From Patiria miniata (Eukaryota > Echinodermata > Asteroidea > Valvatida > Asterinidae), in the NCBI RefSeq assembly GCF_015706575.1, contig NW_024037063.1, positions 21,080,927-21,144,926 on the forward strand: DNA of 64,000 nucleotides, given 5' to 3'. Positions within the stretch are counted from its first letter, which is position 1, and each line of letters opens with the position of its first letter. A program made the translations under genes and the position numbers. Below are positions 47,640-60,200 of this stretch, one piece after another. The notes under the pieces were generated by a model that saw only the letters and a program-made list of their open reading frames with translations, was not told where the DNA came from and ran no database searches.

Positions 47640-48960
47640 CAACTCGTAGCCTGTCCATTTCTGGAAATAGATAAGTATTCTTTTTCAGACTGCCGCATCC
47701 AAAAAGCTCGGATTTACCAACTTTAAGATGAATTATATGACTTTGAAATAATGTTGGAAGCTGGCAGTGCAGGTTTTACCACTATCGTCGGTCTATCGAT
47801 CAGCAGACCTCGAATGTGCTAGGCTGTATTGTATTAATTTACCGCGTTGTTTGTTGTACCCTTGCTGTCAGCCACTAAAGGAATTCATCAAACATTTACT
47901 TTTCTCTTAACCATCTGAACTCTAATAACATGAGTGATGGGCAGTGGCTTAAGTAAGAATGGGGAGTAGGTCACCCCCACAGCCTGAGCCTGTGTCTCAC
48001 CCCCCCCCCCATGTCCCATGTGTCCTGTCGTTATGCATGTATAAATATTAGTTGTTCCATTCATCAAGCCCGCAGTTCTGCATAAGCTTCGCTAGTAGCA
48101 AGACAATGGCCTGCACGTATTTGCATACTATACGCTACTCCATATTTTCTTTACCATTCTTGAGTTCATGCTTCGTCGCCGTAGTGAGTCAGGTTCGGTA
48201 GTGGAATAGGTGAGCTACGGTGGCGCCGCCTGACACTTCCCGTTTTGATATTTGTTGATGTTTCATTACCCAGGCGGTTACTTTCATTATTCCCTTGTAA
48301 ATAACATAATACAAATCCCTATGTATCATTCACTGACAAAATACTGCTCAAGTTATCTTATTGTTTCTGGACAAAAGCCTGTCAACTTTGTTTTATTTTT
48401 AGGGGGGCAAAGTCCCCCCCCCCCCAAAAAAAAAAAAAAAAAAATCTGCAATTATCATTCAATTAAATTTGCAGCCAACAAGTGCAGCTGGCTAGTAATA
48501 ACGGCGACCTGATTTGTCCGCGTCTTGCAGGGTTTATCTTTGCAAACGGACCAACAGAGAACAAGTGCACGGTGCGCTGTACTACGATAACTATGCTGAG
48601 ACCTGACTGTTGATGCGGCGTCACAAAAGGATGGACTGCACAGCAACCTGAGGATACAGCAATGGTGTGTATACAAGATAAGCTTCTTAGGGGAAATAGC
48701 ATGGCATGACAAATTGGGAAGTTTCCGTCTTATTTAATTATTCCTTTCTCTCCTCTCCCGTCACTGCTCCTCCTTGTCCTCTTCTGTTCTCTTGTCCTTT
48801 CGTGATCTTTTCTTTTTTACCTTTTCCGTTTTCTCCATCCTCTCTTCTTAGAATAACCGTTTGTGTAATCATTATATCACCATCGCCGTTTCTGAAAAGA
48901 AAAAGCTGACAGGGTTAAGACGGAAATCTGATCAGATGACAATCTGTGTTTTTTTTTCTC
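47640..48960. other. Non-coding stretch upstream of the sulfotransferase TM exon
   Basis: It contains homopolymer blocks (C-run at 48001, C/A run at 48415-48445) and no convincing coding exon. The start codon exon of the sulfotransferase must lie here or further left; an ATG at about 48664 followed by gtgtgt is possible but weak. Confidence 0.35.
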
Positions 48961-48966
48961 TTTCAG

Positions 48967-51900
48967 GCTCTGAAACAACTTCAAAGTTCAGTGAGTTACC
49001 GGCGCTGTTTCAAACGGACTGCCTTCATCTTCGTCCTGGCAGCAGTGTGTCTGATTGTGAGCGGTGCTTCATACCGTAAGTTTAGCCTACAACATCTCTC
49101 TATTTTTTTTTATAGACAGACAGAATTACTCTACATGAAGTGTCTTGAGGACCACATATCTGTCGGCCTTTAGGTGCACATAGCTTGAGGAGAATTAACA
49201 CGGTGTCTTTTTTTGATGGACAGACATAATCACTCTGAATAAAGTGTGTAAATGTTGTGTGGATGGGAATATTTAAATTAGGTTGACCACGCACGTCATA
49301 GGTCTAAATGGCAATACGCTGCCGGCCATTCCAACTGATCTCCATGTTCAAAATATACATGTACAAAATCCGGACAGCCCATCTTTTGATGTGAAGTCAC
49401 CATCTTCTATACAGGGTGACCCCCCCCCCCCCAAAAAATGCGACCCTAAATCATTTGCCTTTAAAAAAGGGAGCGAGGGATTTTTATGTTTGTGGTATCA
49501 GATTAAAGCTGAGGGCTTTTTCTTTCGAATACTGAAAAACAAATCATGAAAATAGCACTTTGGGTTGCTGAGAAAATGCCAATTATGTAAAAGTGGTCAT
49601 TTTTCATCCTGTAAACAAATACTTTAAACAGTGAAACATTTTACAGTGCAATTATCCTTCATTTGTTCATAAATAAAGAAAGGTTTGCGGAAACACCATG
49701 TGGGAATAATTTCTCAACTAAGAGAATGGTTCTGAAAAGAACCAGAGGTATAAACTCGACGTTCCGGTCAGTATGCTCTGACCGTCTACAGGAGACTCTC
49801 CTGTAGACGGTCAGAGCATACTGACCGGAACGTCGAGTTTATACCTCTGGTTCTTTTCAGAACCATTTTTTGGGTCACCCTCTATTGCCATTTGTAAAAA
49901 AAACACAATTTTATGTAACATGTACATTTTGTTGACTCAACGTAATATTTTTTTTAATTATAACGGTACGTAAAAAAAAAAATTAATTCATATAAATGTT
50001 CTGTTGAGAAGACTATGGTTGAAGTTAGTTTAGGTACCATTTTGTAACGGTATCATTCTCAGGTATAAAAAGAAAAGGCTACATTGACGTCCGTTTACAT
50101 TTTGGTACAGATCAAAACTTACATTTATACAATATTTATATCATAAATATTTATATTATTCAATATTTATATTGAAATATAAGTTACCAAAACTGCTGTA
50201 ATAAACGGGATTTTTCTAATGTTTTGTCCCTGGAAGATGGCGCTTTTCACAGCACCCTCTATCGCTGAGAAATGTGATCCATAGATGAATTTCAAATAAG
50301 CATTGTAACCGAGGCTCTTAGTGCTAAGCCATTGTATGAATTGAGAACCTTTTTTTAAAAATCCTCTCAACAAAAGACGGCAATGCGGCCCTCGGTTTAT
50401 TGTCCAATTGAAATGTGTCGAGTCAAGTGTTAGGACTAACAAGCCATGCGTGCAAATGATTAGACGAGAGACCATAAGCTAAGCAACCATACAACAAATC
50501 AAAATGTCCAATGGGTTAATCTTTTATGCAGATCATGCCAAGGTCAAAACTGCTATATCGGCCGCACTCACGAGTTTGTCCACGAAGCCAGATATGCCCT
50601 CGAATTCACCGTTCACCGAAGAGACGAGAAACGTCTCCTATAGCAACGAACTTCAGTTACTTGCTGGGAACCATTCCGACAGTGTTCAACAGATATTGAA
50701 AAAGGTGAGGAGTAGTTTATACCAAAAAAAATAATTAGCACACGCTTAAAAGGCGTGTTCATTTTAAAGCACTATTTTTTATTCGAGCTTAGCATTAATA
50801 TTTGTGAACTTAGCATACGTATGACATTTGAACATTTACGCTCGATTTATCACTCGATTTATAATAAATATAATCCTGATTTTCATTAAAACAACTTTTT
50901 TTCTCTCCAATGATTCTTTATATCATTTTATTTATTAATGTATTATTGTTTGCTAAAAACGTATCATACATTTTGGCTACATTTTCTAGCACTTTAGTGC
51001 AACAGCTTTTCACGTTCATCCCCATTCGGTGATATCGTGAGATTCTTGCTTGTTTTTATGATGACAGTTTTCGTACCGAGAAGACGAAATATTTCGTACG
51101 TAATAAAGTATTGTTGCGTGGAAGCTAAAAAGAGTCGTGTTGTTGTGTTTGTTTCGTGCTGTTATTGTTTGTTGTTAATTGTCGTTGTCGTCGTTGTTGT
51201 GTTGTTAGCTTTTTACAGCAGGACAAAAGCGGAAACCGGACAAACATTTCATGGAAGAACAAGCGTTTGTTCAGTTCCAGCGCAAGAAAACTTTGCGTCA
51301 GGCGTGCAGGAGACACCCTTACGTGATGCAACGAGAACAATCCTCAGGACAGTTTTTCGTCATGGAAAAGAGCCAAATACTCTATTGCTCCGTTCCGAAG
51401 GTAACTCAAATAATATTGTTTCGTAGGTTCAAAAACAATTTCTTCATAATGTGTAGCTGTATAAAGCGCATGAATCCACCAATGTTGGTGCTCAAGGCGC
51501 GACATCGTTCAAGGTGTTGCATAATGAGCTAATTCAGAAAACGACGCGTCACTAAATTAAAACAGTAGATGGTTTAAAAAAGTTACTCGTTCGGTAGAAA
51601 GGGAATAACATTATACTTGTTCTACTCAGCTCATAGTCAGTTTTGTAAACTGACTAAAAGTAAACTCCCTAAACCAGTGCTGCAAACAAGTGGATTTACT
51701 ACAACAGTACTCTTTGTGGAAAAATACTTTGCTTATGTACTTGCATACTTTCTTTAAAACTGTCTCAGTCTATTTTTTACTTGACATTTCCAAATCCCGG
51801 CTCCAACCGTCGACTTCGGCTTCGTCCGGTAGCTTCGTCTATATGTTTTTATGTTCATCAGTAGAGAATGATAAACCCAATACTCAGCTCTAGTATCACA

Positions 51901-52886
51901 CATTGGGGAAAAAATCCTTTAATTTCTAAACTGCTAGTTTTGTTTAGCAATACACAAGTTATTCACTTTTGAATGAGATATGGACCGAAAACAATCGGGC
52001 CATATTAAGAAATTTAATCATTGCTTTACAATAATTATTGGCTGCATGCTAGACAATAATTTTCGTTCTCGCGGGGAAGACTGGTTTCCGTCCCATAATC
52101 AGTACCGATAATGTGTGGACCGGAAGCCAATCTGCTCGCAAAGCGGATCTGTTTGTGCCCAAAACAAAACATTTTTTTCACCAATGTATACAGACTGGGT
52201 GCACTAACTGGAAACGAGTCTTCATGGTCCTGGAAGGCGATCGTCCCAACACAGAAAACATCTCAGGCAACGATGCCCACTTTAGCAACAACTTCAAGCA
52301 ATTGTCGCACAGGCGCTTGCTCCGAGACATTCGGAAGTACGATGCGTACACCAAGTTCCTGCAAGTGCGCCACCCGTTCGTGCGCCTGATCTCGGCCTAC
52401 CGGAACAAAATCTCCGGCGAGACTCCGCTTGTGAACCAAGGAGAAGAGTTCGGCCAAATGGCCGAGTATATCGTCCGAAAGTACCGCCGTGGCGCAGGGA
52501 TCGAGGATTACAATCTGTCGACCTTGCACGTGACCTGGGCGGAGTGGATACGTTATTTGACCGACCCCACGGAAAGGCGTGACTTTAACGCACACTGGAG
52601 GGAGGTGTATAAACTCTGCCTGCCGTGTCGCATCAACTACGACTTCATAGGCAACCTGGAGACAGTTGGCTCTGACTCGGGGTTCATGTTGGACCATTTG
52701 GGACTTGCAGACCTCCACTTCCCTAGCTCAAGAGCAGCCTATCTCCATGACAGCGAGAAGAGGGGAGAAGCATTGTTCGATCAATACTTCGGGAATGTGA
52801 GCCGAGAGGATATCCAACGACTGTACGACATTTATAAAGTAGACTTTGAACTGTTCGGTTTCGAAAAACCATGGCAGCTGTATTAA
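48967..52886 (+). CDS. Carbohydrate sulfotransferase (CHST11/chondroitin 4-sulfotransferase-like); first exon not found
   Basis: Golgi type II membrane sulfotransferase of the Sulfotransfer_2 family. Exons visible: 48967-49075 (cytosolic tail and membrane anchor, RTAFIFVLAAVCLIVSG), 50532-50704 (stem), 51068-51095 (28-nt microexon), 51222-51400 and 52194-52886. Phases 0, 1, 0, 1, 0 match at every join only if the microexon is included. They give 393 residues plus the missing start exon. The catalytic part shows the 5'-phosphosulfate (PAPS) loop across the last junction (SQILYCSVPK + TGCTNWKRVFMVLEG) and the 3'-phosphate motif RHPFVRLISAYRNK, followed by conserved HVTWAEWIRYL, YDFIGNLET and YDIYKVDFELFGF. 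It should add sulfate to galactosamine units of chondroitin/dermatan-type chains; the exact acceptor is not determined. Stop TAA at 52884-52886. Confidence 0.87.
49412..49882. mobile_element. Tc1/mariner-type MITE (TA flanks, CAGGGTGACCC ends)
   Basis: Left end CAGGGTGACCC after TA (49410-49411); right end GGGTCACCCTC before TA (49883-49884), one mismatch in 11. These ends and the TA target are typical of mariner-like non-autonomous elements. It lies in an intron of the sulfotransferase gene and contains the palindrome at 49725-49867 near its right end. Confidence 0.7.
49725..49867. repeat. 143-nt near-perfect palindrome (71-bp arms, 1-nt centre)
   Basis: Bases 49725-49795 are the exact reverse complement of 49797-49867, with a single C at 49796 between them. 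By eye no mismatch is present in the 71-bp arms. Such a structure extrudes easily or, if transcribed, gives a perfect hairpin. Confidence 0.85.
51068..51095 (+). other. 28-nt microexon of the sulfotransferase gene
   Basis: Bordered by acceptor gatgacag and donor gtacgt. It reads FSYREDEIF plus one base, and converts the phase-0 end of exon 50532-50704 into the phase-1 entry needed by exon 51222-51400. Without it the flanking exons are out of frame. Deduced from phase logic and splice sites only. Confidence 0.6.
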
Positions 52887-52919
52887 AATATGTAATGTGC
52901 ACTGGGGAAGAGGAGTGGA

Positions 52920-53115
52920 GTGTGGCCTAGTTGTTATAGGTTTCGTGACTCATGATGATGGGTCAGGGGTTCGAATCTAGCCGCTTGCAATATGTTGTGT
53001 CCTTGGGCAAGCCACTTCACTCACTTGCCTCTCTCTACCCAGGTGTATAAATGGCTACCGGCATTAGCTGGGGAGTAACCTGCGATGGACTAGCATCCCA
53101 TCCAGGGAGAGTAGA
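52920..53115 (+). repeat. tRNA-derived SINE, near complete
   Basis: Head with A box TGGCCTAGTTGT (52923-52934) and B box GGTTCGAATCT (52968-52978), followed by the body phrases gtccttgggcaagccactt, tacccaggtgtataaatgg, taccggcatta and ctagcatcccatccaggg. It lies just 3' of the sulfotransferase stop. The related truncated copy is at 19668-19850. Confidence 0.75.
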
Positions 53116-53309
53116 GATATTCTCAGTTGTTTCATGCTACTGAAACCGGAGATAAACGCCGGCCTGATGGGCCATGCACATTGGCTCGTGACAGACTTTC
53201 CTTTTTTTATAAATTTTACTAGGGGGAATATCATATCCTTTTTCCGTTCTGACATACAAATATTCACAACTGGGCAATGTCCTTTTAAAGAGTTTTCGGC
53301 CCGATCAGC

Positions 53310-53385
53310 CAGCGTTGGGTCAACCCCCCTCCGCCCTATTGGCAGCTAAGCCCCCTCTTGATATAAACCTGGATCCGCCCAGGGG
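53310..53385. repeat. Right-end fragment of a 'GGATCCGCCC' MITE
   Basis: cctggatccgcccagggg at about 53368-53385 matches the right terminus of the hAT-like family seen at 23450-23752 and 32929-33159; the left end was not located. Confidence 0.45.
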
Positions 53386-53997
53386 AAGCAGTGTGGCTTA
53401 AAGAATAACACCTACAGTAGTAATTGTGTGGTTGTACAAAACATATTCACCATGTTTATTTTGTTTCTCGTCATGAGGTGGCATCCTCATTCAGAGGATA
53501 TGAGGCAGATATCTTTGATAGATTCTTCTCTGTGATTCTGTGCTGGGCGAAGCCCATTGTAGTTTTATTTTTGTGCGTCGTGTTTGTTTTTAGTTGGATA
53601 TTTATTTCGATACCTATTGTAATTACTTTCTAACCCAGAATAAGTATCTTTCAAACTCAGTCTCGTGATTAAAATTTGTAATAAACATGACAATTTGTTT
53701 TCTGCTGCAAAAAGCGAGAAATTTCCTGAGATATTTGGACCCCCTGAAAATTTGGTACCTTCCTCACGCGCGTTGTATTCAAGGTTATACGCATTGTAGA
53801 TGTTTTCTGGGAATTTCCTGAGTAGCGCTGCCAAAGTTCCCAAGGCTGGATTTGATTCTTCTTGCTGATAGCAACCTCTACCGTCGCGGCGGCTGTACAG
53901 CGCTTATCAAGGACCGGCTGCATAATGGGGATTAAAATATACATCCAGTCTTGATGCGAGACTACTCTTGTCACGGTGACTGGGGCTGTACGATGTG

Positions 53998-54007
53998 TAT
54001 ATAAATA
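53998..54007 (+). promoter_or_regulatory. Candidate TATA box of the arylsulfatase gene
   Basis: TATATAAATA lies 272 nt upstream of the proposed start codon at 54280 in sense orientation, in a GC-mixed context. It would place transcription start near 54030. Confidence 0.45.
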
Positions 54008-54279
54008 CCACGCAAGACAGCTGATCTTCATACCAGCGGGTTGGGGTCAATGTAGTCTACTGTCCGGGACGTCACATTCAGCCCTTTAGCTACTAATGAC
54101 AAGCCGTGCGGGGCGGACGCTGTTTTCCTTCGAGCGGTAGTATCAAGTCAGCGGGGTGTAAGGCTCTCCTCCACGCATATCAAGTCCCGGTCTGTTACGG
54201 GAACCATGCTGGTGTAGATGATAGTAGGAAGCAGACAATATTTTTATGCCGTGTAAGTGCAGAGTACTGTATTGCAGCC

Positions 54280-57200
54280 ATGGTACTGGACATGTACTGC
54301 AGCCACATTCTGCTGTCTGTTTTAGTCCTGATTATTAGTCCAAGTTTCGCAGTTTCAGAGAGCGGTTACGGCGGCTGGCCGGCGATGAGGAAGAAACCCT
54401 CCCAGTCCAAGGCCGGGAACGGAAAGACCAAGAAAAACCCGCCCAATATCGTCTTCATCCTGGTGGACGACTTGGGATTTAACGATGTGGGTTATCATGG
54501 AGAGGGCGGGTCTGTCCTGCAAACTCCCACTATTGACCGGCTGGCTATGAAAGGGGTGAGGCTTGAGAACTACTACGTGCAGCCCAGCTGCACGCCGACA
54601 CGCAGCCAGCTTATGACTGGCAGGTACCAGGTACGTCCACTAATTACTGATGACCGTACTTATGAACATGGAGGTAGAATCAACAATTGTCCAATTTTCA
54701 TTGATACATTAATTTATGCACACATAACGGCGGATTTTTATCCCGAAGTTTGCACATTGATCTGCGCATGCGCAGCTTCAACACTAAACTGGCTTACGAT
54801 ACATTACTTGTTACAGTAAACAACAATTTGAAAACCAGTTATAACCAAAATATACTGCTTCTGAAAAGCCGGTTAAACAAGTGTAAACCGCACGATCATA
54901 AGGCTGGTCTCTAGAAAGCAAAGCGTTTCTTGTATGTGGCTGGTAGCTCAGTGAATGCTCCCCGGAGCTAAAGGGCTGAAATTACATTAGTTGTGTCTTA
55001 TGCAGAATTTTAGCAGAATGAATGTTACTTTATTTTGATTCGTCATATTTGGTTCTGTTTTTCTCGTGGTCGATTCCTATTCAAGGAAGCTGCTGATGGC
55101 TTGTTTCTTTCACCAAATATGGTGAAGAAAACGAAGTGCATTGTGGGTATCTTACCGGTGTAGTGACCTTTTCCAATAGACCTTTTTCATCTGACGTCAC
55201 ATCTGAGGGCGGGATTTTGTTCCTCTATGATGCGCATTATTAGATGCATTGTATTTTTATTGTTAATGAAAATCCTGTCCTCGATGAGGGCGCACTGTGC
55301 AATGGGTCTTTTTGCCGGATACTCTTATAACCAATGTTTTGAGTCTTCAACGGATATTCAGTTTGCAAATACCAAAAAACAACCGGCGAGCACAAGAAAT
55401 TTCAATTTCCTGATTTTGTACCACTTCAAAATACCACTTCCTGATGCCAATCTCCTTATCAGATCCACACGGGGATGCAGCACGACAACATACTGCACAC
55501 CTCGCCACACTGTCTGCCTCCTCACGAGTACACCTTAGCCCAAGCCCTGAAGTCTGCCGGTTACTCCACACATGCCGTGGGCAAGTGGCACTTAGGTTTC
55601 TGCCGGCAAGAATGCCTGCCAACTAAGAGGGGCTTCGATTCCTACTTGGGTAAGTAAGTTTGCCTGTAAATATTAAGGTGGTGCACCTCATTTCAAAGGG
55701 CCTTCGATTCCTACTTGGGGCTTCAATTCCTACTTGGGAATGTATGCATATAATTATTAAAGGGATGCAGCCCCATTTAAAATGTGCCACCCCCGAAGCG
55801 CACAAGACGAGTCTGAACCACTAAATGGGCGGCAGTTTTGGAAGCCAGACAGTTATTGCACAGACCATTTCACAGTAGTTGAGTCCACTGCATTTGGATT
55901 ATGCAGGGTGGTGCAGAAAGTAGGAAACTCACTTTTGACAGATTTTCAGCTAGGCCTGAAAATTCAATTTAATGGTAGTAACATATTGATCTTTAAACAT
56001 AAGTGACGAAAAAAATTATGGCAAATGCATAATTTGTCTCTGAGATTTGTCAACAGACAGCTTTATTCCATCCGCTTGACTGAGCTCCGGAGCTTGAAAA
56101 AATAGGAAACCCCCTTTTGACAGATTTTCAGCTAGGCCTACTTGTTGAGCATATTTCAACTTGAAAACTTCAATTTAATGGTAGTAAAATATTGATCTTT
56201 AACCCGAAAAGGGCCGGGCTATTTTGACCAGCTCTCAGCCGGGGGGGGGGGGGGGGGCGGATTCCGCCCCCTTAAGATCTCGGCCATCGAGCAACGAAAA
56301 ATTATGAATCATGCATAGTACATGCATAGAACAACTTATCATAAACATACCCAAGAAATTTCATGACTATGTCAAAGGGTTTCAAGATTATTGTTTATTA
56401 ATATACATTATATGCACGAATGGTAATTCTGCTCTGTGTGCACTATCCGTATATGGGGAAAAGGCAGTACAGACCGTTTCAGTCCAGTACCACTTAGTGA
56501 AGGCTACTTCAGCTTCTATGGCAATGAAGACAGATTTCACAGATCTACCGTGACGCAAAGGGATTCATTTCTGACATTTCCAGGGCCTTAGGTGATCGTG
56601 TGCCCTTTGCGAGCCCTGTCTGTCATTTCATGTTCTATAAACCCGCCAGTTTGACAAATGCAGAAAACACCTGCGTTTTCTGCCACATCTCAAATGCCAG
56701 TGGCTTAGGGAGTTTACCGATAACTGCCTGCACGCTAAAATACAGAGGTACCTCATAAGTTCGAAGAAATAAGTCCCTCCTTGTTGCATGCAGTGATGTT
56801 TTCTTCAGAGAAGTGCCATCGTTGGCTGTTTCGACTGCATGATGTTAACTTCAGTACAGTTCGCACTATATTTCCCACAAAAGTTAGTGCTACAAAATTT
56901 GACTGATTTGTGAAAAGAGATGGCGCTATTGTTGATGAACTAGGATCATTGAAAATGTTATGAACCATTTCGCAGTGCGGAAATAAATTAAGTCATCGCA
57001 AGTCGTTACAACACACCACAATTTAATCAAAAGTAGATCACAAGCCATCGCATGTCAATCACAAGTCAATCACAAGTCAATCACAAGTCAATCACAAGTC
57101 ATTCACAAGTCAATCACAAGTCAATCACAAGTTAATCCCAAGTCAGCCACAAGTCAATCACAAGTCAATCACAAGTCAATCATAAGTCAGTCACAAGTCA

Positions 57201-60200
57201 ATCACAAGTCAATCACAAGTCAATCACAAGTCAATCATAAATCAATCCCAAGTCAATCCCAAGTCAATCACAAGTCATTCACAAGTCAATCGCAAGTCAA
57301 TCGCAAGTCAATCACAAGTCAATCACAAGTCAATCCAAAGTCAGTCACAAGTCAATCACAAGTCAATCACAAGTCAATCACAAGTCAATCACAAGTCAAT
57401 CACAAGTCAATCACAAGTCAATCACAAGTCAATCACAAATCAATCCCAAGTCAATCCCAAGTCAATCACAAGTCATTCACAAGTCAATCGCAAGTCAATC
57501 GCAAGTCAATCGCAAGTCAATCACAAGTCAATCACAAGTCAATCCAAAGTCAGTCACAAGTCAATCACAAGTCAATCACAAGTCAATCACAAGTCAATCA
57601 CAAGTCAATCACAAGTCAATCACATGTCAATCACAAGTCAATCACAAGTCAATCACAAGTCATTCACAAGTCAATCACAAGTCAATCACAAGTCAATCAC
57701 AAGTCAATCACAAGTCAATTAAGTCACTTCACAAGTCAGTCCCAAGGTATTACCATGTCAATCACAAGACAATCACAAGTTATTCCATCCAAGACAAGCT
57801 GCTGACCCCTTGCCGAAGACTTTCCTTTGTCACTTTTTGTCCCCAGTTACTAATTGTGACGTAACGTGTGATTCGACTCTGATTGATTCGACAACACCTG
57901 CATTTTCACCAAAAAGGACTGGAACTGGAAACTCCTAACGATATAACTGCAATATTGGTCAATGTAAAATTTCCATAATGAGAATCGATGTGGCCTACTG
58001 ATAAAACCCTGAGTTTGTGAACCGACCCACTAAAAAGTATACCGGCCATTCTAATTTCCGAGCATTAGTGTTGAACTTTTTACCCGGACAAACTATCTAC
58101 AAGCTCTCACACAGGAGGTACAGATGTTTGCTGAAAGCCGCAGATTATTGGATCATCACCCGTACACTTCATACTGATTGTAGGCGATATTTATCCCTTG
58201 AACTGTCCATGAACCAGACAGTGAACGCGGCGATGTAAACCTGCGCTCATCACCCCGCCGACAACTGCACATGCTGGAAACATTTAATGTCTTTTGCAAA
58301 TGTTAAGGAGCGCGAAAAGGATCCGTCTGATTTGAGCGTCGTTCTTTAATGTAACGAGCACGAAAAATACTTGCTGACGTTGAATGATGACTAAGACCCC
58401 AGGGTGTATTTTGTTTTGGTTCCAGTCTCAATTTTACACCGTGGGAGGGATTTTTTTATGTTTCAATCATCAATCTGATTCATTTCAATTTCCCCTATCT
58501 CGTTTAGGTCTGTCAGTTGTTGTCTGAAAGTAGAAGTTGGATTGGTATAAATTATTTATTTCCCGATCCAGCGTCACGAGACATAACTTTCATGAAGTAC
58601 CCGGCATAAAATAATGATTTGCGGTAATATATAAGGCTTCAAACTATTCCGCACATAGGCCTAACTGTACTACCCAAGATTTTTCCAGTAGGTGCGAGAG
58701 ATCGAATAGCCAGATGGAAAGCCATCTGGACTAAGTTGCTTGAATGAGTTTGCCATAGATATGTACTTTGCTATGTAAGTCAGACAGTATCACAAAGGCT
58801 TATGTCATATAAACGCGAATCGACCATAAACGCTTCGCTGAGCCTTTTAGTGTAAATGCCGTCACCATAGAAAACGCAGAATATCTTTAAATCATAAGTA
58901 CCTATCCAGTTTGCCCATTGCTATTGGTCGAGAGCCCGTCACGTGGTTGGCTTTAAACGGCTGATTTAAACACTTTTCCGGTGTGACATAAAATTTGGAC
59001 TCTGAAATCTGGGTCCGTTTAATACCCTTTTATTGGTTGAAAGTTCACAATCTTCACTTAGGCGTGCGCAATACTATCAATTACATGTAGTCTGTAATTC
59101 ATAGAGTCCTAAATTCACACTACACCGGCACCGCCGCATTCTGCCCCACTCGCGCAGTCGCGTCACGAGCGCGCCAATTTCCAAATAAGGTGACTTTTGG
59201 TACTACTGGCAAGAGGCACATACATATAGCTAGAGGGGTGTATCACAAAACACGAAGTAAAATTTGTTGGACAAAATTGTTGGAAATTTATAATGTTTTT
59301 CTTGTTTTCACTTTTTGACCCAAAGGGTATTGATGAATGGGAATAACTAATAAACAAGTACGTTTAAAACCGGCTTAGGGCCTGGTCACCGATAATGTCC
59401 CTCGCCTTCGGCTCGGGTAAAGAGCATATTTATTCCCTTATTAAATCAGGTTGCCATAAATGGATTTCAGTCGAAGTAAATGTAGGAGTACTACGTCATT
59501 TAACCTGGAATCCGGATGCATGTGTCAAATCATCTACAGGTTACCTGTAAATTATAGTATTAACAAACCAAATTGTTTCAATGGTTTATTACTCTCTCGG
59601 TTTTACTCATTAGTTATCAAGCACTCTCATGATGCGTGTGGCGTGTTTAGCATGAGGTTCCCTGATATTTCGATTTCAGTGGTTGACTTCACTATTCTCT
59701 ATCATTCGACAGGTATAGTGCTGGGCACCAGCAACCATTTCAGTTACAAGAAGCGGGCCGGCAGGGCACTTTACCACAACGAGGCACCAGTCTCGTCTGA
59801 CATCAAGAAATATTCCACACTCTTATACACGGAGAGAGCAGAAGAGGTGATCAGGTACCACGCAGGGTCGTCAAAGGTACGGTAATTTTTCTCTGTCTCT
59901 AGATAACCGACAACATTTCGTCTCATATGTCCTTCTTTTGTTTACAAACGTCGAACGTCATTTTGTGTAGGCGGCCACAGGATTTGGCATGTATCGGTAC
60001 ATATACTATGTAATTGACTGTTAAAAGTGCAGTGTTCTTAATATTACAATTGGTAAAGAGTATTTACAAAAAACTATATAACCTTTCTGAATGTTCTTTT
60101 GTTTTGCAATACTGGTCGACTATGATTTGCAGACTGAATGTAACTCATTGACAATATTTGTATGTGAACTTTGCTAAGTGAACGTCATTCGTCAGCTCAT

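Noticed and set aside
52113..52193. Upstream ATG extension of the last sulfotransferase exon
   Set aside because: The conserved sequence starts at the acceptor at 52194; the extension lies in the intron and would break the PAPS-binding loop.
57045..57775. Regular short repeats that could resemble a CRISPR array
   Set aside because: The 11-bp units are contiguous without unique spacers and lie in an intron of a eukaryotic gene; it is a minisatellite.
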